Source of the DNA: Belliella buryatensis
GTDB lineage: Bacteria; Bacteroidota; Bacteroidia; Cytophagales; Cyclobacteriaceae
Length of the DNA: 64,000 nt
Assembly: GCF_900188245.1 (NCBI RefSeq)
Contig: NZ_FZOK01000003.1
Coordinates: forward strand, 238,832-302,831
Direction of reading: 5' to 3'
Shown piece after piece: positions 25,561-32,660 of this stretch. The translations under genes and the position numbers were made by a program. The first letter of the stretch is position 1, and each line of letters starts with the position of its first letter. The notes beneath the pieces are model-generated. The model saw nothing but the letters and a program-made list of their open reading frames with translations, had not been told where the DNA came from and did no database searches.

Positions 25561-27825
25561 TCAAAACGGTATCCTCACATTCAAGGCTACATTTCTACCC
25601 ATTTGATTCACTCCAAAAGGTCTGAAGAGTGATAGGTGATCTAGGTAAGTTGTATTCAAAATATTGGATCCACTCACGTACACATCCAAAGGTTTCTTCC
25701 CTACCATCACCTGACTACCAATATTTAAACCTAAGAGGTAGTATCCTGGTGTCTCTTCTTCTAAAGGGGCCGCTCTGTTTTGATCAAATATCCAAGAACC
25801 AACTAAACTGATGTATGGCTTGGATAAGGATCCAATGTCATTCAATCTGAAGTCTATGGATTGATTCCAACGGAAGGCAGGAATATATGGCAAAAAGCTC
25901 ATGTCCGATCTTCTCTGACCGATCACCATGCTGTAGGAAGTCGATCCAGAAAGCCACTTAGCCGCTCTTGGATGAATATCCAATTCGATCTCTCCTCCAT
26001 ATAGTCTTGCATCAGCCTGCTCAAATTCCCATACGGTCAATTCTCCCATCGTCTCTGCCGTAGGAGAGAAGAAAATATAATTGTCTATATGATTATAAAA
26101 TACTTCACCTGAAATGGAGAAATCAGATTTACTATATCGGATACCAAAATCTGTCTGAATGTTCTGCTCTCTGACAAAATCAGCATTGCCTCTTTCAAAT
26201 CTATTGGTACCAGGGTGTGGTCCATTGGAAAACAACTCACCCAAATCAGGCGCTCTGAAACCTTGTGCCACATTCAATCGGAATCTCCATTCCGAATTAG
26301 GTCTATAAGTAGTCCCCGCACTGGCTGTTACACCATCAAAAGTCCTAGTCAATGTCCTATCTGCTGGTTCTCCAGGAAGCAAAAACCCATAATCTACCAG
26401 ATTAGGGGCGCTAGCATCGGCCACTACTTTCCTATAATCATACCTAATTCCTCCTTGAGCTACCCACTTATCTTTGTTATAGTTCAATAGCAAATAAACA
26501 GAGCGATCATCCTTAGTTGCATCTGGGATTAGAATCTCTTCAGCTTCCTGCATGTTATTATTCTGTAAATAAAACCCTTGAATACCTACTATAGCTTCTA
26601 ATCCCGGAGTCAATTCTTTGAAATACTTGATATCATACATGAAATTCGATTGACGTAGTCCAAGATCTATTTCATTGATATCCTCTTCGATTTCCTTTCT
26701 ATTGTTCAAATGAAGTCCGAAAGTAGCTTTTAATCGATCCTCTCCTATGAAGACATTGGTTTCCGAGTTAATGAAATGATCGGTCACATCCTGAAATGGC
26801 AACTGCATGGCTCTATCATTTCTACCAGTGGCCAATTCATCCACTTCGTCTTCTTCCACAATGCCCAACTTCTGATTTAAGAAGGTATATCTCAAGCGTG
26901 TATCTCCCCACTTTTTCTTCAATCCAATACCCGCCTTGACATTCTGTGTATTGAATCGGGTATTGCCAATGGTATTGCCATCTCCGTCCAAATAATCTGC
27001 ATGGGATTCCGCTGCTGCTCTGAGTGACCAAACAAACCCATTCTCTGTGGCTCCTTTTACACCTGCTTCAGACCTCAAGCCTAAGGAGTTGCTATAACCT
27101 CTCAGATTGACATCCCCTTCTACATTTCCGGCAGAAGCATCTTTTTCTTCAATCAAATTGACCACGCCTGCCATGGCTCCTGAACCATAGATGATCGAGG
27201 CAGGGCCTTTGATCAGCTCTATATCGCTGATGCCTGTTTCCGCTAGCCCAAGACCATGATCTGCTCCCCATTGTTGGTTTTCAAATCTTCCACCTTGGTA
27301 CACAGAAAGCACTCTACTGAATGAAAGCCCTCTGATGACTGGCTTACTGATACCTGGCCCAAGGGATATTTCATTGACACCAGGCGTACGCGTCAAGGCT
27401 GTCATCAAACTTGGTGCTGGCATTTTGAGTATTGCATCACGGCTTACTTTCTCTATGGCTATTGGAGAGCTCTCTTTGCTCATGATGTAAGCGCCTGACA
27501 CCACTACTTCATCGATGCTAGAAACACTTTCTTCCAACTCAATGATCAAGTTGGCGCTATTAGAAACTCTAAACGTTTGTGTTTGGGTGCCATAGCCCAC
27601 AAATGAAAACTGAACCGTAAGCGTTCTTTCTGGTAGCGCATTGAGGGAAAATGACCCCTCTAGATCTGTAACTACCCCCCTACTCAACTCGGGAATATAA
27701 ACTGATACACCAGGAATGGGTTGTCTGGTGTTTTTGTCGATGACTTTGCCATCAACAGAGATATTTTGAGATGCCCATGCGCCCAATGATAGGAAACATG
27801 CAGCAACGAGTATAATCAGTCGCAT
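25561..27825 (-). CDS. TonB-dependent outer-membrane receptor, probable zinc-type
   Basis: 754 residues from the ATG at 27825, where a normal signal peptide starts (MRLIILVAACFLSLGAWA); the longer reading frame upstream is not needed. Residues about 22-105 are the carboxypeptidase-like domain (DGKVIDKNTRQPIPGVSVYI), then the plug (EVVVSGAYIMSKESS, IELIKGPASIIYGSGAMAGVVNLI) and a 22-strand barrel ending in phenylalanine. The plug segment GGRFENQQWGADHGLG resembles ZnuD-like zinc receptors, and the upstream gene encodes a His-rich protein, so zinc or another transition metal is the best guess. Transport needs TonB-ExbBD encoded elsewhere. Confidence 0.88.
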   Translation of the reverse strand: MRLIILVAACFLSLGAWASQNISVDGKVIDKNTRQPIPGVSVYIPELSRGVVTDLEGSFSLNALPERTLTVQFSFVGYGTQTQTFRVSNSANLIIELEESVSSIDEVVVSGAYIMSKESSPIAIEKVSRDAILKMPAPSLMTALTRTPGVNEISLGPGISKPVIRGLSFSRVLSVYQGGRFENQQWGADHGLGLAETGISDIELIKGPASIIYGSGAMAGVVNLIEEKDASAGNVEGDVNLRGYSNSLGLRSEAGVKGATENGFVWSLRAAAESHADYLDGDGNTIGNTRFNTQNVKAGIGLKKKWGDTRLRYTFLNQKLGIVEEDEVDELATGRNDRAMQLPFQDVTDHFINSETNVFIGEDRLKATFGLHLNNRKEIEEDINEIDLGLRQSNFMYDIKYFKELTPGLEAIVGIQGFYLQNNNMQEAEEILIPDATKDDRSVYLLLNYNKDKWVAQGGIRYDYRKVVADASAPNLVDYGFLLPGEPADRTLTRTFDGVTASAGTTYRPNSEWRFRLNVAQGFRAPDLGELFSNGPHPGTNRFERGNADFVREQNIQTDFGIRYSKSDFSISGEVFYNHIDNYIFFSPTAETMGELTVWEFEQADARLYGGEIELDIHPRAAKWLSGSTSYSMVIGQRRSDMSFLPYIPAFRWNQSIDFRLNDIGSLSKPYISLVGSWIFDQNRAAPLEEETPGYYLLGLNIGSQVMVGKKPLDVYVSGSNILNTTYLDHLSLFRPFGVNQMGRNVALNVRIPF

Positions 27826-27916
27826 AAAATTGTACGATAATTTTTTGGTAAGAAAATATGGTAAAAAGGCTTCCTCTAAACATGAGGTGATGAAGCCAAA
27901 AATCAAGAAAGAAAAA

Positions 27917-28279
27917 TCAGACCACTGGCGGGCCTCTGTGGTCAAAGCCAAACTCTAACTCATAAACAGCAACTGCTGCGGAGGCAAACATGTCCTGCGT
28001 GGCGATAAGCGGCGCAATTTCTGGAAGCAGGTATTCAAAGTCAAAAACAAGATAATCAGCATGGGCAATCAAATCCAAGAAGATCAATTCCTCCTCAGTG
28101 TGGCCATGGTCAGGAAGTTCCTGTTGTTCTTCTGTCAATAAGGGGTGGGCGTGAGTGATAATACGCCCATTTTCAAGCTCGTGGGAGTGAAAAAAGAATA
28201 CCCCGTTCGCTAATACACTTAGCAACAATGCCAAACAGAAATGGCTGAAAAGAGGTAATATGTTTCTAAATTGACTCAC
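27917..28279 (-). CDS. His-rich small exported or membrane-anchored protein, candidate metal binder
   Basis: 120 residues, GTG start. Residues about 9-30 are hydrophobic (signal or anchor). Next come histidine clusters: FFHSHELENG, ITHAHP and DHGHTEEE, then an acidic helix-like middle part and a tail GFDHRGPPVV. The gene is 91 bases upstream of the TonB receptor on the same strand. Similar short His-rich proteins precede zinc-type receptors in Bacteroidota. The inferred role is to bind zinc or copper in the periplasm; no enzymatic motif is present. Confidence 0.72.
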   Translation of the reverse strand: MSQFRNILPLFSHFCLALLLSVLANGVFFFHSHELENGRIITHAHPLLTEEQQELPDHGHTEEELIFLDLIAHADYLVFDFEYLLPEIAPLIATQDMFASAAVAVYELEFGFDHRGPPVV

Positions 28280-28416
28280 GCTTTACAATAATCTTCAAAC
28301 TAGATATTTGCTGTTTGGTTGCGAATATAGCGAAGAAAGTTGAGTTGACTTTGATAGAATTACTTATTGGAGGGATTTTGGGGTTTGGGAGGTAATAAAC
28401 CGATTAAGAAAAATTA

Positions 28417-29490
28417 TTATTTTGGATATATTCTTACAAATTTTATTTCCTCTTCATTTTCTTGAGCATGATTCGAATCATAAACATAAAATCCATCTTT
28501 ATTTACAAAATGACCTTGAGCGTATAGACCATTCGGAAAAGGGAATTCTTCAATTAGATTGAAGTCCTGATCTAAAACAGTTAGGAATTGAATTCTTCTA
28601 TAATCGGCTACTCCTGGGAGTTTTGGCAAAGAATAAATCCTATAAAATAAACCCCTGAATTGATCGTGAATTAAAGCACTATAAATTCCATTATCAAAAA
28701 GATGTTCTTTGGCCTCAAAAGCATCATCAATTTTATCCCCCTTATATGAAGTCACTGACTTAAAATATTCAGATGCTATAGATTTGGTGGACCATTTTTC
28801 ATTTGTGTAGTAATAGATGTCAGAACTATTTGAAAAATTAAGAATGGTCTTATTTGGAAATTGAATAACATTATTTGCCATATGATATTCCATTGAAATT
28901 ACTTTTTCAATATCTGTTTTTGGATACTTCATAATCTCATGTATCTCACCAGATTCTAAATTTAACTCATAAATTAAGGTTTCTTCTGAATAGATTATCT
29001 CAGTTAATTTTTTATAAGAAAGTGCAGAAAAATACAGCATCCCATCTTTTAAAAGTGGCTTGTTATAAGTAAATAAGTTTGGTGTAATAAAATCGCCTGA
29101 ATTATTTGTCAGGTTCCTATATCTCCGAATTAAATCCCCTGATAAGTTCAAGACAATTAATTCACCAACCTGGCCCGGAATAAAAATCATTTCATCGTCA
29201 ATGTAGAATCCATCCACTCTGGGAACTCTTTCTGGGCCATCAGTTTGAAGCTTAATTCTTTTGCTTAATCCATCTGTTTTAAAAAAATCCAGACTATGTC
29301 TTGCATGGTTGTAATTCACTATTTTTCCTTCATGGTATCGGTAAAGGAAAAAGAAATTCGGAGATTCGTCGTCCAGTTTAAAAGTGATACTTTTTTGAAC
29401 TTGTGAATCTTTATTTACTTGAACTTTTTCAGAACTTTTAGAGCAAGAAAAACAAATCCAAAATAATAATAAAAGATATTTTACTTTCAT
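28417..29490 (-). CDS. 6-bladed beta-propeller lipoprotein
   Basis: 357 residues. Lipoprotein signal with CFSCSKS (cysteine at residue 16). A propeller-type beta-rich body follows, with a GPERVPRVDGFYIDDEMIFIPG motif near residue 84-105 in the place where paralogs have GPNE. The ending EEIKFVRIYPK resembles the GFIRLKI tails of the DUF4221 group. The base composition is strongly AT-rich. The same-strand propeller gene at 29616 lies upstream with an antitoxin-like fragment between. Function unknown. Confidence 0.72.
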   Translation of the reverse strand: MKVKYLLLLFWICFSCSKSSEKVQVNKDSQVQKSITFKLDDESPNFFFLYRYHEGKIVNYNHARHSLDFFKTDGLSKRIKLQTDGPERVPRVDGFYIDDEMIFIPGQVGELIVLNLSGDLIRRYRNLTNNSGDFITPNLFTYNKPLLKDGMLYFSALSYKKLTEIIYSEETLIYELNLESGEIHEIMKYPKTDIEKVISMEYHMANNVIQFPNKTILNFSNSSDIYYYTNEKWSTKSIASEYFKSVTSYKGDKIDDAFEAKEHLFDNGIYSALIHDQFRGLFYRIYSLPKLPGVADYRRIQFLTVLDQDFNLIEEFPFPNGLYAQGHFVNKDGFYVYDSNHAQENEEEIKFVRIYPK

Positions 29491-29521
29491 ACTTAGTACT
29501 TATTATAAGTCTAAAAAAACT

Positions 29522-29650
29522 TTACAAGCAATTTTCATAAATTTTCTTTGCTTCAGACTGTGGTTTTAAAATCCCATTATCAGCTTCTTCAATCCCTTTT
29601 TCAATAGACCTTTTTTCATTCAATTCCTTTTTTAAACTTATATACACCAT
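29522..29650 (-). pseudogene. short ORF, antitoxin-like C-terminal fragment
   Basis: An ATG at 29650 opens 42 codons ending at 29522, overlapping the end of the upstream propeller gene by 35 bases in another frame. The product contains KKELNEKRSIEKGIEEADNG followed by ILKPQSEAKKIYENCL, an amphipathic, charged pattern like the C-termini of small antitoxins (ParD/RelB style ends with GIEDAxxGxxxP). No toxin partner follows. It may be the remnant of a toxin-antitoxin gene replaced at its 5' end by the lipoprotein gene, or just a leftover 3' segment. Confidence 0.35.
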
Positions 29651-30749
29651 ATTTTTCATTTTCATCATCAATCAACCCATCCGCATAAAAAAACTCATCA
29701 TCTTCACCTAAAATGCTAAATCTTTTAGGAACAGAAACATCTGCAATAATTGTGTTTCCTCTTAAAATAATTAGACCATCTTCATCTAATTTTTTATTGT
29801 AACTTCTGAATATCAATTCATCTGAAACATATAGATGATAATAAAAGGCTTGATCTCGATATACTTTTTGCCAGGTTTTCTCTGACTCTTCATAAGATTT
29901 TATCTGTATATAATTTTCATCCAAAATATCATAATCTACTGTCAATGTCTCAAGGTAATTCTCAAGCTGATCGTAAACTTGTATATCATTATCTAATGCA
30001 TGCCCAACAAGGATATTATCATCTTTAAATGCAATTGTTACGAAATCTAAACTTTCAACAAAACCTTTGGCCAAGGCAGATTGAGACCTTTCTCCAAACA
30101 CTTTTATTACTTTTCCACTATTAATATCAGCTTTTCCGATCAACAAAGATTTTTCATAATAATCAAAATTGCCATTGTAGCCATTTAACTCTTTATTAAT
30201 ATTTGGAGATATATAAAGAGGGAAATAGATATGATCATCTTTTAAAAACAGAAGATTTGAGGAATTTCTAAAATTGTAAAAATCATAAGCATAAGTCCCT
30301 ATCTCAAGATACTCAGCTCGTTTATATTCATCCTTTTCTCTATTAAAATCAAGTTGATTTACTGCTTTTTCCTTACTGAATACTGGTGAATATTGTGACA
30401 ACTGATTGTTAGTTGCTAAAAACAAACTACTACCATCCTGTTTGAAAATATGGTATTTGAAAGAATTAATTTCGTTTGGACCATCACCTTTTCCTAGTGC
30501 TGATCGCTTAAATTTTCCATCTTTAGAATAAATCTGTACCGATGAAAACCTGATATCAAAATAATAAAATTCATCATTAAGAAACCTAAAAAAACCATCA
30601 CTAGAACTTGTGATTGAGTCAAACTCAATTAACTCAACTTCTAAATCTCTATTTATTTCAAATGTATCCTGAACTCTAATATCCTTTTCTAATTTACTTG
30701 AGCACGACACGAACGCTATAACAACTGAAATTAATAAGAGCAATCTCAT
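29616..30749 (-). CDS. 6-bladed beta-propeller lipoprotein
   Basis: 377 residues. Signal peptide with lipobox AFVSCSS (cysteine at residue 16). The body is beta-rich with the GKGDGPNEINSF motif around residues 81-92, matching the BF3164-like propeller group. Very AT-rich and full of asparagine, aspartate and tyrosine. It is the upstream of two same-strand propeller genes. The stop codon overlaps an antitoxin-like short frame. The role is unknown; a surface-exposed lipoprotein is inferred. Confidence 0.72.
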   Translation of the reverse strand: MRLLLLISVVIAFVSCSSKLEKDIRVQDTFEINRDLEVELIEFDSITSSSDGFFRFLNDEFYYFDIRFSSVQIYSKDGKFKRSALGKGDGPNEINSFKYHIFKQDGSSLFLATNNQLSQYSPVFSKEKAVNQLDFNREKDEYKRAEYLEIGTYAYDFYNFRNSSNLLFLKDDHIYFPLYISPNINKELNGYNGNFDYYEKSLLIGKADINSGKVIKVFGERSQSALAKGFVESLDFVTIAFKDDNILVGHALDNDIQVYDQLENYLETLTVDYDILDENYIQIKSYEESEKTWQKVYRDQAFYYHLYVSDELIFRSYNKKLDEDGLIILRGNTIIADVSVPKRFSILGEDDEFFYADGLIDDENEKYGVYKFKKGIE

Positions 30750-30891
30750 TTAATCTCTATTTAAAGTAAAACCTATAATTTTATCAAGATATTAAATTAT
30801 CCTAACCTGACTATTAATTAGTTGAAATAAATTTGTGTGAATACAAACGAGGCTTTCTACCAAGACAAATAATTATCCCTAATTTTACTCC

Positions 30892-31266
30892 GTGATCAAT
30901 TTTAATTATAGACCGGAAAGTTATTTCAATGGAACAGGGCCGAATACGTTGCTTTGTAAGCTGAGTTATCCTGAAAGTCAGTGGGGTGAAGAAATTAGCA
31001 TTTATGCCAATGCCTTGGATGGTGTGTATTACTATGAAGCGGTGGATTTTTATGGCAATGAAATCAAGCTGAATCCCGAAAAGTCTGATCAACCGCTGAC
31101 ACTTCAAGAGCTGATTTTTATGATTGAAACCATGGATGTGACACCCAGTACAGCACAAGGAAACATTCAGCTCACTTTAGCTGGGATTCCCCTTGCTGAA
31201 AGTCTGCTCTACCAAGAACTAGAGCGCTACTTTAGCGAAAAGCGAAAAACTTTTGGAATGATCTAA
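30892..31266 (+). CDS. conserved-looking hypothetical protein
   Basis: 124 residues without signal peptide or membrane segment. GTG start, fixed by an in-frame stop four codons upstream. The sequence has features of a real soluble protein (PESQWGEEISIYANALDGVYYYEAVDFYGNE, then LQELIFMIETMD and a charged C-terminal helix) but no family that I can name. Its GC content is higher than that of the upstream lipoprotein genes. The last four bases overlap the end of the convergent gene at 31263. Confidence 0.6.
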   Translation: MINFNYRPESYFNGTGPNTLLCKLSYPESQWGEEISIYANALDGVYYYEAVDFYGNEIKLNPEKSDQPLTLQELIFMIETMDVTPSTAQGNIQLTLAGIPLAESLLYQELERYFSEKRKTFGMI

Positions 31267-31493
31267 AAATCTAAAATCGTCTGGTATGATTTGCTCAGGA
31301 TATGGTGGCTCTTGAACCAATAATCATAAGTCTCAAATTCCACACAATCTTGAAGGTCTACGCCATGAAGGCTGACTTTTTTCAGACTATCAGAAGGTAA
31401 CCAACTCCTCAAATCATTGGCCTGATCGATGGTCAGTTGGGCCAACTGAACCAGCTTCTTGTCTTCTATCTCAATGGGTATCAGTCTTGTCAT
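31263..31493 (-). CDS. small hypothetical protein, divergent from the AEC carrier
   Basis: 76 residues, soluble, acidic with many Leu/Asp/Lys (LVQLAQLTIDQANDLRSWLPSDSL, then VEFETYDYWFKSHH). No family recognised. It is divergent from the AEC gene; the 89-base spacer contains two palindromic sites, so both genes may share a regulator. The convergent end with the gene at 30892 overlaps by four bases. Confidence 0.55.
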   Translation of the reverse strand: MTRLIPIEIEDKKLVQLAQLTIDQANDLRSWLPSDSLKKVSLHGVDLQDCVEFETYDYWFKSHHILSKSYQTILDF

Positions 31494-31500
31494 GCTCTTT

Positions 31501-31558
31501 TAATTTTGTCTTGACAAAAAAAGTAGATATTCTGATAGCAGCTGTCAAGACAAAATTA
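31501..31558. promoter_or_regulatory. perfect 16-base inverted repeat carrying two TGTC-N2-GACA palindromes
   Basis: TAATTTTGTCTTGACA (31501-31516) is the exact reverse complement of TGTCAAGACAAAATTA (31543-31558), with 26 bases between. Each arm also contains its own palindrome: TTTTGTC-TT-GACAAAA at 31504-31519 and TGTC-AA-GACA at 31543-31552. The pair lies in the divergent spacer between a small gene and the AEC carrier gene. Two operator sites for a dimeric repressor (MarR-like in appearance) is the leading reading; the site centres are about 36 bases apart. Confidence 0.65.
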
Positions 31559-31582
31559 TGATTGTGTTAACTTTGATCGCTT

Positions 31583-32488
31583 ATGGACAAACTCTTCCTG
31601 ATTCTGATTTTTCTTCTGCTGGGCTTGCTACTGCAAAAGGTCAAGCTACTTCCGCTCCATACCGCCCAATACCTGAACAAATACCTGATTTACTTGGTCC
31701 TACCGATGCTTTCGCTCAGGTTGATTCCTGAAATCAACCTTGATAGCAGCTTGCTTATGCCCGCATCGGTTGCTTGGATTTCATTTGGGCTTTCTTGGTT
31801 ACTTTTTGGTTCACTGGGGCGCATTTATCGATGGAGTTCATCACTCACAGGTTGCCTGATCATCACAGCTGGCTTAGCCAATACTTCCTTTGTGGGATTT
31901 CCGATTGTGAATGCACTGTACGGAGAGGAAGCATTAAAGATAGCCCTGATCATTGATCAAGCAGGCTCATTTATCATCGTCAGTTCACTTGCGATCATTG
32001 TGGCTTCGATTCATGCCAAGGAGAAAAGTAGGAAGCGAGATATCAGTAAAAAAATCCTGACATTCCCTCCATTCACATTTTTTGTATTGGCCTTGGCGAT
32101 GAATTTAACTGGATTGCGTGTTCCTGAGGATCTAAATTTCTTCTTTGATCTTGTAGCCAAGACGCTCACCCCTGTGGCACTGATCGCGGTAGGGCTACAA
32201 CTCAAAGTCAATTTTCAAGCCATCCAATCTACATACCTCTGGCTAGGATTAGGCTACAAGCTGGTGATCGCTCCTTTGGTGATGCTGCTGCTGTTTGGTT
32301 GGATTTTGGGAGCAGAAGGCTTGGCTTTCCAAGTGTCTGTGATCGAAATGGCCATGGCACCCATGATCACCGGATCTATCATAGCGATTACCCATGACCT
32401 AGAACCCAAACTCGCTTCTCTTTTAGTAGGCGTAGGCATCCCGCTTTCCTTTGTGACTGTGGGAGTCTGGTACTGGATCTTGGGATAG
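31583..32488 (+). CDS. AEC (auxin efflux carrier) family transporter
   Basis: 301 residues with about ten hydrophobic segments and no signal peptide. The N-terminal half has LPMLSLRLIPEI and the central TAGLANTSFVGFPIVNALYGEEAL; the C-terminal half has VALIAVGLQLKV and EMAMAPMITGSIIA, matching the AEC permease pattern of two five-helix repeats. Bacterial AEC proteins export or import small acids such as malate or malonate; the substrate is unknown. It starts 25 bases after the double palindrome, so it is a good candidate for ligand-controlled expression. Confidence 0.87.
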   Translation: MDKLFLILIFLLLGLLLQKVKLLPLHTAQYLNKYLIYLVLPMLSLRLIPEINLDSSLLMPASVAWISFGLSWLLFGSLGRIYRWSSSLTGCLIITAGLANTSFVGFPIVNALYGEEALKIALIIDQAGSFIIVSSLAIIVASIHAKEKSRKRDISKKILTFPPFTFFVLALAMNLTGLRVPEDLNFFFDLVAKTLTPVALIAVGLQLKVNFQAIQSTYLWLGLGYKLVIAPLVMLLLFGWILGAEGLAFQVSVIEMAMAPMITGSIIAITHDLEPKLASLLVGVGIPLSFVTVGVWYWILG

Positions 32489-32499
32489 TTTGATCAATT

Positions 32500-32652
32500 C
32501 CACAGAGGTGCATTTTTTGCAAGGGAGGAACGCAAGGTTACACAGAGAAAAATACTAGACATTTCTATCGATAACTTGAAATTCCTTTTATCCCAATTAC
32601 TTCTTATGATCCTTGGCGAAACTTTGCTCCTTCGCAAACTTTGCGTGAAACC
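32500..32652. repeat. remnant of CGCAAAG-rich dispersed repeat
   Basis: Two flanks (about 32500-32548 and 32611-32652) carry phrases such as GAACGCAAGG, ACACAGAG, TTCGCAAACTTTGCGTGAAA. Such CGCAAAG/CTTTGCG strings recur in non-coding DNA of Bacteroidota, and a related phrase follows the cryptochrome gene (10502-10530). Non-coding in both strands. The element borders cannot be fixed. Confidence 0.35.
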
Positions 32653-32660
32653 AAAGATGC

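Noticed and set aside
27826..27951. N-terminal extension of the TonB receptor frame (42 residues)
   Set aside because: A normal signal peptide starts at 27825; the extension has no export signal and would bury it.
31511..31516. TTGACA as an E. coli-type -35 box before the AEC gene
   Set aside because: Bacteroidota use a TTTG/TAnnTTTG promoter; TTGACA here is explained by the palindrome.
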